Of a stretch of 64,000 nt of DNA, positions 49,860 to 57,808 are shown piece after piece. The notes beneath the pieces are model-generated. The model had not been told where the DNA came from. It did no database searches and was given only the letters and a program-made list of their open reading frames with translations. How positions within the stretch are numbered: the stretch's first letter is position 1; every line of letters starts with the position of its first letter. Both the position numbers and the translations under genes were made by a program. The stretch comes from DASSUW01 sp963792385. GTDB taxonomy: Bacteria > Actinomycetota > Thermoleophilia > Solirubrobacterales > Solirubrobacteraceae. Location: contig CAWBVZ010000003.1 of the NCBI GenBank assembly GCA_963792385.1, forward strand, positions 62,001 through 126,000, given 5' to 3'.

Positions 49860-50192
49860 CTAGCCGCCTGCCAGGACGACGTCGTAACCGGCGTCGCGGA
49901 GCATCTCGACGACGACGTCGCGGTGGTCGCCCTGGAGCTCGATCACGCCGTCCTTCGCCGAGCCGCCGACCCCGCAGCGCTTCTTCAGGCGCCCCGCGAG
50001 GTCGCGCAGGCCGGCATCGTCGAGCGGGACGCCCGACACGGTCGTGACCGCCTTGCCACGCCGTCCGGCCGTCTCGCGGCGGACCTTGACGCGGCCACCG
50101 GCCGCCGCCGGCCGGCCCTGATCCGGCTCGCGAGCCTTGCGCAGGTCGCCGTCGCCGCTCGACCACACCACCTTTCGATCGCGCCCGGCCAT
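49860..50192 (-). CDS. yciH: SUI1/eIF1-like translation factor (YciH)
   Basis: 110 aa. C-terminal SUI1 domain: RRETAGRRGKAVTTVSGVPLDDAGLRDLAGRLKKRCGVGGSAKDGVIELQGDHRDVVVEMLRDAGYDVV. The KKRCGVGGSAKDG loop is typical of bacterial YciH proteins, which act at 30S initiation. Monocistronic. The 225 bp between it and the SpoU gene contain no convincing feature. Confidence 0.9.
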   Translation of the reverse strand: MAGRDRKVVWSSGDGDLRKAREPDQGRPAAAGGRVKVRRETAGRRGKAVTTVSGVPLDDAGLRDLAGRLKKRCGVGGSAKDGVIELQGDHRDVVVEMLRDAGYDVVLAGG

Positions 50193-50417
50193 GGCCGGGA
50201 CGCTAGCGAACGGGTGGGCGCCGGGTCACTGCGAACGTCAACCCCGCGGGGTGGGGAGGTGGGTGTCCGTTGGCGGGGTGGCGGGTCCCGCTCGGGCGCC
50301 GCGAATCACGCGAGTGTCGACTTAGTCGGGCTGACGCCGACGAACTCGACGCTCGGTGATCCCAGTGCGCCGCTGGAACGCCTCCCCGCTGCCCTACCCG
50401 GCGCAGTTGACGTTCGT

Positions 50418-50939
50418 TTACGCGAGCCCGGCGAGCCGGTAGAGCACGAGGCTGCCCGCGACCGCGACGTTGAGGCTCGCGCCGCGGCCGACCATCGGGA
50501 TCTCGACGCAGTCGTCGGCGCTGTCGACGAGCTCTTCCGGGATCCCGTTGCTCTCGTGGCCGAGCAGCACGATTGTCCGGCCCCGGGCCGGCTCGAGCCG
50601 CGGCAGCGCGGTCGCGCCTTCCGCGAGCTCTACGGCGACGATGCGCCAGCCGGCGGCCTGCTGGCCGGCGACCCAGGCCTCGCGCGTCTTCGGGAGCCAA
50701 TGGATGCACGGGCGGCGGGCGAGCCTGAGCGTGTCGCCGACAGCGAGCGCCTCGCGGTAGTGCGGGCTGTCGGGCACGGCCATGCAGGCGCCGACGGCGT
50801 CACACGTCCGCAAGAGCGTCCCGAGGTTCGCCCGGTAGGCGACCCACAGCGGCGCGACGACGAGGTGATCCCAGCAGCCGTGCTGGCTGCGGCGGCGGGC
50901 CCGGCGGAGATCGCGGGGCCGAGACTTGGCGGCGCTCAC
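50418..50939 (-). CDS. SpoU/TrmH-family RNA 2'-O-methyltransferase
   Basis: 173 aa, short for the family and without the N-terminal RNA-binding domain. SPOUT motifs are all present: VAYRANLGTLLRTCDAVGA (motif 1), VLLGHESNGIPEELV (motif 2) and VEIPMVGRGASLNVAVAGSLVLYRL (motif 3). It would methylate a ribose 2'-OH using S-adenosylmethionine. The RNA target is unknown. Confidence 0.9.
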   Translation of the reverse strand: MSAAKSRPRDLRRARRRSQHGCWDHLVVAPLWVAYRANLGTLLRTCDAVGACMAVPDSPHYREALAVGDTLRLARRPCIHWLPKTREAWVAGQQAAGWRIVAVELAEGATALPRLEPARGRTIVLLGHESNGIPEELVDSADDCVEIPMVGRGASLNVAVAGSLVLYRLAGLA

Positions 50940-51001
50940 TGCGCCGCGGCGTACTGCCTTTCATGAGTCATGAGGCGGCAAGCGTACCGACGCTGCGCCT
51001 G

Positions 51002-51739
51002 TCAGCGTGACCGGAACCGCAGCGCGGCGACCGTGCAGCCGACCGTCGCCAGGCCCGCGCACCACAGGACCGCGAGCAGCGCGTCGCTCCCGACCGGCGT
51101 GCCCATCATCAGGCCGCGCAGTGTCTCCACGATCGGCGTTACCGGCTGGACGTCGGCGATCGTGCGGAGCATGCCGGGCATCGTGTCGGTCGGGACGAAC
51201 GCGCTGCTGACGTACGGGAGGAACATCACGATGACCGTGAACGCGCCGGCCGCCTCGGGGTCGCGGGCGAGCAGCCCGAAGGCGGCCGCCAGCCATGAGA
51301 TCGCCACCATGAACAGCAGCAGCAGCGCGAACACGCCGAGCCAGTCGGTCGGCCCGGCGGCCGGGTCGAACCCGATCGCGAGCGCGACGCCGAATACGAG
51401 GGTCGTCGACACGATGTTGCGCATGACGCTCGCGACCACGTGCCCGGTGAGCACCGCCGACGCGGCGATCGGCAGCGAGCGGAAGCGGTCGATCGCCCCG
51501 GTCGTCATGTCCTGGCAGACGGCGACGGCGGTCGTCGCCGAGCCGAACCCGGCGCACAGCAGGATCACGCCCGGCACCACGTAGTCGACGTAGCGCCCGC
51601 CGGTCTGGATCGCACCGCCGAACACGTACGCGAACAGCAGCAGGATCGCTACCGGCAGGAAGATCGCAGCCACGAGCGCGTCCACGCTGCGGATGTTGTG
51701 CCGGACGCTGCGTCCGGTGAAGGTGAGTGCGTCGTTCAT
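51002..51739 (-). CDS. ABC-2-type transporter permease (DrrB-like)
   Basis: 245 aa with about six spans. The ABC-2 pattern VDYVVPGVILLCAGFGSATTAVAVCQDMTTGAIDRFRSLPIA and FLPYVSSAFVPTDTMPGMLRTIADVQPVTPIVETLRGLMM is that of daunorubicin-type exporters. It follows the ATPase by 2 nt and is its membrane partner. Controlled by the divergent TetR gene (see operator at 52647-52665). Confidence 0.9.
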   Translation of the reverse strand: MNDALTFTGRSVRHNIRSVDALVAAIFLPVAILLLFAYVFGGAIQTGGRYVDYVVPGVILLCAGFGSATTAVAVCQDMTTGAIDRFRSLPIAASAVLTGHVVASVMRNIVSTTLVFGVALAIGFDPAAGPTDWLGVFALLLLFMVAISWLAAAFGLLARDPEAAGAFTVIVMFLPYVSSAFVPTDTMPGMLRTIADVQPVTPIVETLRGLMMGTPVGSDALLAVLWCAGLATVGCTVAALRFRSR

Positions 51740-51741
51740 TG

Positions 51742-52659
51742 TCAAACCTCGGTCAGGGTCAGGAAGACGTCGTCGAGCGTCGGGCGGTGGACGCCGACGC
51801 GCAGAGCCGTGACGTCGTTGCGCTCGAGCTCGTCGAGCAGGTGCTTGAGGCCCGCCGCGCTGCCGTCGGTGGCGATCCGCAGGCTGAGCCGCTCGAGGTC
51901 GGCGTGCGCGTCGAGGAGCGCGAGCGCCGCCTCGCCGAGCGCACTTGGACTGGCGAAGAACAGCTCCACCATGTCGCTCCCGACCTCGGCCTTGAGCTCC
52001 TCGGCGCTGCCTTCCGCGACCACGCGGCCGCCGTCGATGACGGCGATCCGGTCGGCGAGGTGGTCGGCCTCGTCGAGGTACTGCGTCGTGAGCAGGACGG
52101 TCACGCCGGAGGCGCTGAGCTCGGTCACGGCGGCCCATACCTCGCGCCGGCTGCGCGGGTCGAGCCCGGTCGTCGGCTCGTCGAGGAACACCACCGGCGG
52201 CTCGGCGACGAGGCTCATCGCGAGGTCGAGCCGCCGCCGCATCCCGCCGGAGTAGGCCGAGACCCGGCGGCGCCGCGCCTCGACGAGGTCGAACCGCTCC
52301 AGCAGCTCGGCCGTCCGACGACGTGCCGCGGTCCTGCTCAGGCGCCGCAACCGGCCCATCATCATCAGGTTCTCCTCGCCGGTCAGCGGCTCGTCGACCG
52401 CCGCGTATTGGCCGGTGAGGCTGATCGCGGCGCGGACCTTGCGCGGCTCGGTGGCGACGTCATGGCCCGCGACCCGCGCGGTTCCGGCGTCCGGCCGCAG
52501 CAGCGTCGAGAGGATGCGGACGGTGGTCGTCTTGCCGGCGCCGTTGGGGCCGAGCAGCGCGAACACCGATCCGGCGCGCACGCGCAGGTCGAGCCCGGCG
52601 AGGACGGGCCCGTTCCCGAACGACTTGGCGAGTCCGTCGGCTTCAATTGTGTACGTCAT
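51742..52659 (-). CDS. ABC transporter ATP-binding protein (DrrA-like)
   Basis: 305 aa from the ATG at 52659; a TTG two codons earlier is possible. Walker A LLGPNGAGKTTT, Q-loop TGQYAAVDEPLTGEEN, signature YSGGMRRRLDLAMSL, Walker B VVFLDEPTTGLD and H-loop TQYLDEAD. The C-terminal extension is typical of DrrA. With the permease it forms an exporter for a hydrophobic drug or metabolite. The start codon lies inside a palindrome that is the likely TetR operator. Confidence 0.93.
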   Translation of the reverse strand: MTYTIEADGLAKSFGNGPVLAGLDLRVRAGSVFALLGPNGAGKTTTVRILSTLLRPDAGTARVAGHDVATEPRKVRAAISLTGQYAAVDEPLTGEENLMMMGRLRRLSRTAARRRTAELLERFDLVEARRRRVSAYSGGMRRRLDLAMSLVAEPPVVFLDEPTTGLDPRSRREVWAAVTELSASGVTVLLTTQYLDEADHLADRIAVIDGGRVVAEGSAEELKAEVGSDMVELFFASPSALGEAALALLDAHADLERLSLRIATDGSAAGLKHLLDELERNDVTALRVGVHRPTLDDVFLTLTEV

Positions 52660-52665
52660 ACACAA
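52647..52665. promoter_or_regulatory. Palindromic operator over the DrrA-like start codon
   Basis: Perfect 7-bp arms TTGTGTA / TACACAA separated by 5 nt, covering the ATPase start (52659) in the 31-bp divergent gap. A second smaller palindrome GTATC-A-GATAC is at 52669-52679. Both suit a TetR regulator acting on itself and the exporter. Confidence 0.6.
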
Positions 52666-52690
52666 AGCGTATCAGATACACTTAACTCCG

Positions 52691-53395
52691 ATGACGGACA
52701 AGCTTCCTCCCGGGCTCGAGCTCCTGTGGGGCGTCCGCGACCGCCCGCGACGCGAGCGCAAGCGCGGCCTTAGCCTCGACCGGATCGTGGGCGCAGCCGT
52801 GGAGCTCGCAGACGCCGACGGGCTCGACGCGGTGTCGATGAGCCGCGTTGCGGAGCGGCTCGGGTTCACCACGATGTCGCTCTACCGCTACGTCGAGAGC
52901 AAGGACGACCTGCTCGCGCTGATGCTCGACGCGGCGACCGAGCCGCCGGTGACGCTCGACGCCCCGTTCACCGGGTGGCGCGACGGGCTCGAGCGGTGGT
53001 GCCGCGAGCTACTCGTCGCGCTCGAGCGCCATCCGTGGGTGCTGCACCTGCCGATCGGCGGCCCGGCGATGACGCCGAGCCAGTTCGCGTGGCTGGACCG
53101 CGGCCTGCAGGTGCTGGCGGACACCAACCTCGCCGAAACGGAGAAGGCCGCGTCCGTGCTCCTGCTGAACGGCGCGGTGATGTGGCAGGCGCGGCTGTCG
53201 GGCGAGCTCGGCCCCGAGACCGCGCAGGCCGCGATGTTGATCACTCCGCTGGTCGACGCCGAGCGTTTCCCGGCGCTCCGCCGCGCCCTCGACGCCGGCA
53301 TCTTCGAGGACGAGAGCATCGAGTCGGACCTGGCCTTCGGCCTCGAGCGGGTGCTCGACGGCATCGGGACCCTGGTCGCGAGCCGCGCTGCATAG
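52691..53395 (+). CDS. TetR-family regulator of the adjacent DrrAB-like exporter
   Basis: 234 aa. HTH: LSLDRIVGAAVELADADGLDAVSMSRVAERLGFTTMSLYRYVESKDDLLALML, and a TetR_C-type tail domain. A basic pre-helix RDRPRRERKRG precedes it. Divergent from the exporter genes, whose start overlaps a palindrome; autoregulation and drug sensing are inferred. It ends at a strong hairpin. Confidence 0.92.
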   Translation: MTDKLPPGLELLWGVRDRPRRERKRGLSLDRIVGAAVELADADGLDAVSMSRVAERLGFTTMSLYRYVESKDDLLALMLDAATEPPVTLDAPFTGWRDGLERWCRELLVALERHPWVLHLPIGGPAMTPSQFAWLDRGLQVLADTNLAETEKAASVLLLNGAVMWQARLSGELGPETAQAAMLITPLVDAERFPALRRALDAGIFEDESIESDLAFGLERVLDGIGTLVASRAA

Positions 53396-53423
53396 CCGGG
53401 CGGCGCGCTGTGCGCCGCCCGGC
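53395..53423 (+). terminator. Hairpin terminator after the TetR gene
   Basis: 12-bp perfect stem GCCGGGCGGCGC / GCGCCGCCCGGC with a 5-nt loop, beginning at the last base of the stop codon. No U-run. It separates the TetR gene from the second ABC exporter. Confidence 0.7.
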
Positions 53424-53454
53424 CGTGACGCCCGGCCTGCTATCACGGCGAGCC

Positions 53455-54222
53455 GTGCCGCAGGCCCTCGAGATCACCGACGTCGTCAAGCGCTACCCGA
53501 CCGGCACCGAGGCCCTGAAGGGCGTGTCGCTGGCGATCGCGGAGGGCGAGTTCTTCGGGCTGCTCGGGCCGAACGGCGCCGGCAAGAGCACGCTGATCCA
53601 CTGCACCACCGGCCTCGCTCAGCCCACGTCCGGAGACATCAAGGTCTTCGGGAACGACGCCGTGCACCACTACGAGGCGGCGCGGCTCGCGGTCGGGCTC
53701 GCACCGCAGGACCTCAACCTCGACCACTTCCTCAGCTGCGAGGAGACGCTCGACTATCACGGCGGCTACTTCGGGATGCCGCGCAAGGAGCGGCGCGAGC
53801 GCGCGCGCGAGCTGCTCGACGCGTTCTCCCTCACCGCCAAGAAGGACGACCGCACGCGGACGCTGTCGGGCGGCATGAAGCGCCGGCTGGTCCTCGCGCG
53901 GGCGCTGATGCACCGCCCGCGGCTGCTGATCCTCGACGAGCCGACCGCGGGCGTCGACGTCGAGCTCCGGCTCGAGCTGTGGCACTACGTCCAGCGCATC
54001 AACACCGAGGGCACGACGATCCTGCTCACGACCCACTACCTCGAAGAGGCCGAGCAGCTCTGCAGCCGGATCGCGTTCATCAATGACGGCCAGATCGTCG
54101 CCCAGGGCACGAGCGACGAGCTGGCCGCGTCGTTCGGGGTGGCGAGCCTCGAGGACGCGTACCTCGAGCTCGTCGGCCGCGCGGAGCTCTCGCGCGCCCA
54201 CGTCGTGGCGGATCTGCCGTGA
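53455..54222 (+). CDS. ABC transporter ATP-binding protein
   Basis: 255 aa from the GTG at 53455; a GTG ten codons earlier lies just after the terminator hairpin. Walker A LLGPNGAGKSTLI, Q-loop APQDLNLDHFLS, signature TLSGGMKRRLVLARAL, Walker B LLILDEPTAGVDVE and H-loop TTHYLEEAE. It resembles the NodI/CcmA-like exporter ATPases. Overlaps the permease gene by 4 nt (GTGA). Confidence 0.92.
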   Translation: MPQALEITDVVKRYPTGTEALKGVSLAIAEGEFFGLLGPNGAGKSTLIHCTTGLAQPTSGDIKVFGNDAVHHYEAARLAVGLAPQDLNLDHFLSCEETLDYHGGYFGMPRKERRERARELLDAFSLTAKKDDRTRTLSGGMKRRLVLARALMHRPRLLILDEPTAGVDVELRLELWHYVQRINTEGTTILLTTHYLEEAEQLCSRIAFINDGQIVAQGTSDELAASFGVASLEDAYLELVGRAELSRAHVVADLP

Positions 54223-54986
54223 GCCCGCGGCAGATCCGCTTCACCTCACTGCTGCGGCGCGAGGTGACGCGCTTCATGAAGATCAAGCGCCAGACGCTGG
54301 GTGCGCCGCTGCTCGAGACGTTCCTGTACATCTCGGTCTTCGGCGCCGCGCTCGGATCGCGGATCGACACGCTGCACGGCGTCGACTACGTCGTCTTCAT
54401 CGTGCCCGGGCTGATCATGATGGCCTGGGCGATGAACTCGTTCAGCAACAACGCCTCGTCGATCCTGCAGCAGAAGTTCCAGCGTGCGATCGACGACCAG
54501 CTGTCGTCACCCGCGTCGCCGGGAGAGCTGCTGCTCGCCTTCTCGCTCGGCGGCTTCGTGCGCGGCGGGATCGTCGCGACGCTCACGTTCATCGCCGCGT
54601 GGTTCCTCGTGGACGTGCCGATCGACCACGTGCTGGTATTGGTGCCGTCGCTGTTCCTGGTCGGCTTCTTCTTCTCCCAGCTCGGCGTGCTGGTGGGCGT
54701 GCGAGCGGAGCAGTTCGACGACGTGTCCTTCTACCAGACGTTCCTGCTCCAGCCGCTGATCTTCCTCGGTGGCGTCTTCTACTCGGCGTCGCTGTTGCCG
54801 CAGCCGTTCGAGACGCTGACCCACATCGATCCCGTCTACTACATGATCGGACTCGTGCGCTACGGGTTCATCGGCTACACGGACACGAACGTCCCGCTGT
54901 CGCTCGTCGCCCTGACGGCCGCGGCGGTCGCCGTCTTCGTGGTCAACTACCGCCTTTTCGCGACGGGCTACCGCCTCCGCGCCTGA
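54219..54986 (+). CDS. ABC-2-type transporter permease
   Basis: 255 aa with six spans. Family elements: FTSLLRREVTRFMKIKRQTLGAPLLETFLYISVFG, VDYVVFIVPGLIMMAWAMNSFSNNASSILQQKFQRAIDDQLSSPASPGELLLAF and YMIGLVRYGFIGY. It is the membrane half of the exporter with the gene before it. Its stop overlaps the glpK start (TGATG), tying the exporter to the glycerol genes. Confidence 0.9.
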   Translation: MSPRQIRFTSLLRREVTRFMKIKRQTLGAPLLETFLYISVFGAALGSRIDTLHGVDYVVFIVPGLIMMAWAMNSFSNNASSILQQKFQRAIDDQLSSPASPGELLLAFSLGGFVRGGIVATLTFIAAWFLVDVPIDHVLVLVPSLFLVGFFFSQLGVLVGVRAEQFDDVSFYQTFLLQPLIFLGGVFYSASLLPQPFETLTHIDPVYYMIGLVRYGFIGYTDTNVPLSLVALTAAAVAVFVVNYRLFATGYRLRA

Positions 54987-56461
54987 TGCTGCTCGCGATC
55001 GACCAGGGAACGACCGGCACGACCTGCCTCGTGTTCGACCTCGAGGGCGAGCTGATCGGCCGCGCCTACCGCGAGTTCTCCCAGCACTTCCCGCAGCCTG
55101 GCTGGGTCGAGCACGACGCGGCGGAGATCTGGGACGTCTCGCATGCGGTCGCCGGTGAGGCGCTCGACGACGCCGGCCTGCAGCCGGGCGAGCTCGAGGC
55201 GGTCGGGATCACGAACCAGCGCGAGACCGTCGTGGCGTGGGACCCGTCGACCGGCGAGCCGCTGCACCGGGCGCTCGTGTGGCAGGACCGCCGCACGGCC
55301 GGTCGCTGCGACGAGCTGCGGGCGGCCGGCGAGGAGCCGGCGATCCGTGCCAAGACCGGGCTCGTGCTCGACCCCTATTTCTCAGCCACGAAGATCGAGT
55401 GGCTGCTGCGCAACGTCGACGGGCTCGCGCAGCGGGCGCGCGAGGGGCGCGCGGTGTTCGGGACGATCGACGCGTGGCTGCTGTTCAAGCTCACCGGCGA
55501 GTTCGTGACGGACCCCGGCAACGCTTCGCGAACGCTCCTCCTGGACATCTCCACCGGGCGCTGGGACCCCGCGCTGCTCGACCTGTTCGGAGTGCCCGAG
55601 CAGGCGCTTCCCGCGGTCCGGCCGAGCTGCGGCGAACTCGGGCGCACGCGGCCGGACGTCTTCCACGGTCACGACGTGCCCGTCTCCGGCGTGGCCGGCG
55701 ACCAGCAGGCGGCGCTGTTCGGGCAGCGCTGCCTGGTGCCCGGGCTCGGCAAGAACACCTACGGCACCGGCTCGTTCGTGCTGCAGAACGCCGGCACGAG
55801 CGTGCCGCCCGCCCCGGATGGGCTGCTCTCGACGATCGCGTGGCAGATCGGCCGCCAGACCACGTACGCGCTCGAGGCGGCGATCTTCGTCACCGGCGCC
55901 GCCGTCCAGTGGCTGCGCGACGGGCTCGGGATCATCGACGCCGCGGCCGAGACGGAGGAGCTCGCCGCGTCGCTCGAGTCGAACGACGGCGTGTACTTCG
56001 TGCCGGCCCTGACGGGCCTCGGCTCGCCGCACTGGGACCCGTACGCGCGCGGGACGATCGTGGGCCTCACGCGCGGGGCCGGGCGCGCGCACCTCGCGCG
56101 CGCGGCACTCGAGGCGATGGCGTACCAGACGGTCGACGCGATCCGCGCGATGGAGCAGACCGCCGGCGAGCCGCTGCCCGAGCTGCGGGCCGACGGCGCT
56201 GCAACGGTCAACCGCTGGCTGATGCAGTTCCAGGCCGACATCCTCGGCGTGCCGGTGACGGTGCCCGAGGTCGCCGAGACGACGGCGCTCGGCGCGGCGC
56301 TGCTCGCGGGCGTCGGCGCGTCGCTGCTCACGCTCGACCAGGTGAGCACGATCGGCGAGGAGGCGGCGCGCTACGAGCCGCGAATGGGCGAGGATGAGCG
56401 CGCGACACTGCTCGACGGCTGGCACCGAGCGCTTGACCGTTCGCGCGCGTGGGCTACATGA
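54986..56461 (+). CDS. glpK: Glycerol kinase
   Basis: 491 aa, usual length. FGGY-family motifs: AIDQGTTGTTCLVFD (phosphate 1), TNQRETVVAWD, VWQDRRTAGRCDEL, FSATKIEWLL, GTIDAWLLFKLTG, GVAGDQQAALFGQRC, NTYGTGSFVLQNAG, VPALTGLGSPHWDP and the adenosine region ELRADGAATVNRWLMQFQADILGVPV. It phosphorylates glycerol to sn-glycerol 3-phosphate for lipid synthesis or catabolism; the acyltransferase gene just downstream fits the first. Confidence 0.96.
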   Translation: MLLAIDQGTTGTTCLVFDLEGELIGRAYREFSQHFPQPGWVEHDAAEIWDVSHAVAGEALDDAGLQPGELEAVGITNQRETVVAWDPSTGEPLHRALVWQDRRTAGRCDELRAAGEEPAIRAKTGLVLDPYFSATKIEWLLRNVDGLAQRAREGRAVFGTIDAWLLFKLTGEFVTDPGNASRTLLLDISTGRWDPALLDLFGVPEQALPAVRPSCGELGRTRPDVFHGHDVPVSGVAGDQQAALFGQRCLVPGLGKNTYGTGSFVLQNAGTSVPPAPDGLLSTIAWQIGRQTTYALEAAIFVTGAAVQWLRDGLGIIDAAAETEELAASLESNDGVYFVPALTGLGSPHWDPYARGTIVGLTRGAGRAHLARAALEAMAYQTVDAIRAMEQTAGEPLPELRADGAATVNRWLMQFQADILGVPVTVPEVAETTALGAALLAGVGASLLTLDQVSTIGEEAARYEPRMGEDERATLLDGWHRALDRSRAWAT

Positions 56462-57243
56462 TCGGTCAAAATGAGGGGGAGATGACGGAGGAGAAGCTGG
56501 CCCCGATGAAGGACCAGGTCTACAAGGACCCGCGTCCGGCATCGCACTTCGATCGGTTCCACGAGCGCTCCCGCACGCGCGAGCCCGACTGGGTCTACGA
56601 AGCGGTGCGCATCGTCACCACGCTGTACGCCTGGATCTTCTTCCGCGCACGCGGGATCGCGAGCGAGAAGGTGCCGGCGGAGGGTCCGCTGATCCTCGCG
56701 CCGAACCACTTCTCGTTCATGGACCACTTCTTCCTCGGCGTCTCGATCCGCCGGAAGGTCCGGTTCATGGCCAAGTCGCAGCTGTTCGAGCGGCCGATGC
56801 AGTGGATCTACACGCACGGCGGCGTGTTCCCGGTGCGTCGTGGCTACGGCGACGAGGAGGCGTTCAAGACCGCCACCAGCATCCTCGCGCGCGACGGCAC
56901 GATCGCGATGTACAGCGAGGGCGGCCGCTCGCGCACCGGCAAGCTGTCGGAGACGGTGCGGCCGGGGATCGGCCGGCTCGCGCTCCTGTCCGGCGCCACG
57001 ATCGTGCCCGTGGCGATCCACGGCTCGTCGCGCGTACGCAACTGGAAGCGGTTGCAGTTCCCGAAGGTCACGATCCTGTACGGCGACCCGATCCGGTGGG
57101 AGCGGATCGAGGACCCGACGCGCGAGCAGCAGCAGGAGGTCGCGAACGCCATCTTCGCGGAGGTGCGGAAGCTGTACGCGCAGCTCGACGCCGTCGGGCG
57201 GGCCGGCGTGGTGCGGGAGCGGCGCGAGCTGCGCCGGGCGTGA
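56458..57243 (+). CDS. plsC: 1-acyl-sn-glycerol-3-phosphate acyltransferase (PlsC-like)
   Basis: 261 aa from the ATG at 56458 overlapping the glpK stop (ATGA); an ATG at 56482 with a close AGGGGGAG is an alternative. Acyltransferase motifs NHFSFMDHFFLG (HxxxxD-like), GGVFPVRRG, YSEGGRSRTGKL and VPVAIHGSS. It makes phosphatidate from lysophosphatidate, downstream of glycerol phosphorylation. Overlaps the SDR-like gene by 4 nt. Confidence 0.92.
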   Translation: MIGQNEGEMTEEKLAPMKDQVYKDPRPASHFDRFHERSRTREPDWVYEAVRIVTTLYAWIFFRARGIASEKVPAEGPLILAPNHFSFMDHFFLGVSIRRKVRFMAKSQLFERPMQWIYTHGGVFPVRRGYGDEEAFKTATSILARDGTIAMYSEGGRSRTGKLSETVRPGIGRLALLSGATIVPVAIHGSSRVRNWKRLQFPKVTILYGDPIRWERIEDPTREQQQEVANAIFAEVRKLYAQLDAVGRAGVVRERRELRRA

Positions 57244-57710
57244 CCGAGGTCCTGCGCCCCGGCGTCCTCGCCGGGGTGCGCGTGGCCGGTGCCGGTGGGG
57301 CTGTCGCGGCGCGCGCTCGCGCGCTCGGCGCCGACCTGGTCGCCGACGGCGAGATCGACGTGCTCGTGTGGGACGGCACCGGCTTGGGCGGCCGCGCGGC
57401 GCTCGACGGCGCGTGGGATGCGATCCAGCCTGCGGTCGAGGGTCCGCTGGCCGGCGGCGGCCTGATCGTCCTGCTTGCGCCGGCGCCCGGCGACGCGCAC
57501 GCTGAGGCGGCGCGGGCCGGGCTGGAGAACATGGCGCGGACGCTGTCGATCGAGTGGGCGCGGCTGGGGATCCGCCCGGTCGCCGTGCTGCCTGGGGTGG
57601 CGACCGATGGTTCGGAGGTCGCCGAGCTCGTGGCGTTCCTGGCGTCTCCGGCGGGCGCGTACTACTCCGGGTGCCGGTTCGAGCTCGGCAACGTCAACCC
57701 CCGCATGTAA
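57240..57710 (+). CDS. Degenerate short-chain dehydrogenase-like protein
   Basis: 156 aa, about 100 short of a normal SDR. The C-terminal part is SDR-like (ENMARTLSIEWARLGIRPVAVLPG, VAFLASPAGAYYSGCRFELG), but the N-terminal glycine motif TGxxxGIG is missing and the YxxxK pair is replaced (AEAARAGLENM). It is therefore probably non-catalytic or decayed. GTG start overlapping the acyltransferase stop. Its last seven codons form one arm of the long inverted repeat at 57690-57808. Confidence 0.7.
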   Translation: MTEVLRPGVLAGVRVAGAGGAVAARARALGADLVADGEIDVLVWDGTGLGGRAALDGAWDAIQPAVEGPLAGGGLIVLLAPAPGDAHAEAARAGLENMARTLSIEWARLGIRPVAVLPGVATDGSEVAELVAFLASPAGAYYSGCRFELGNVNPRM

Positions 57711-57808
57711 GGAGGGTCGGGAGGGGTGCGTCACTCTTGTTCGATCCTCGTGAACAAACGTGACGCACCCCCCTCGATCCCGCCTTCCTTACAAGCGGGG
57801 TTGACGTT
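57690..57808. repeat. 119-bp imperfect inverted repeat between convergent genes
   Basis: Arms of about 53 nt pair with a few mismatches and gaps: AACGTCAACCCC (57690-57701) with GGGGTTGACGTT (57797-57808), TGTAAGGA with TCCTTACA, GGGGTGCGTCAC (57723-57734) with GTGACGCACCCC, and TTGTTC with GAACAA around a 7-nt loop. The left arm carries the end of the SDR-like gene, the right arm an inverted near-copy. It could act as a bidirectional terminator. Confidence 0.75.

Noticed and set aside
50193..50417. 225-bp gap between the SUI1 and SpoU genes
   Set aside because: I found no convincing RNA fold, repeat or small frame; only scattered GC-rich words.
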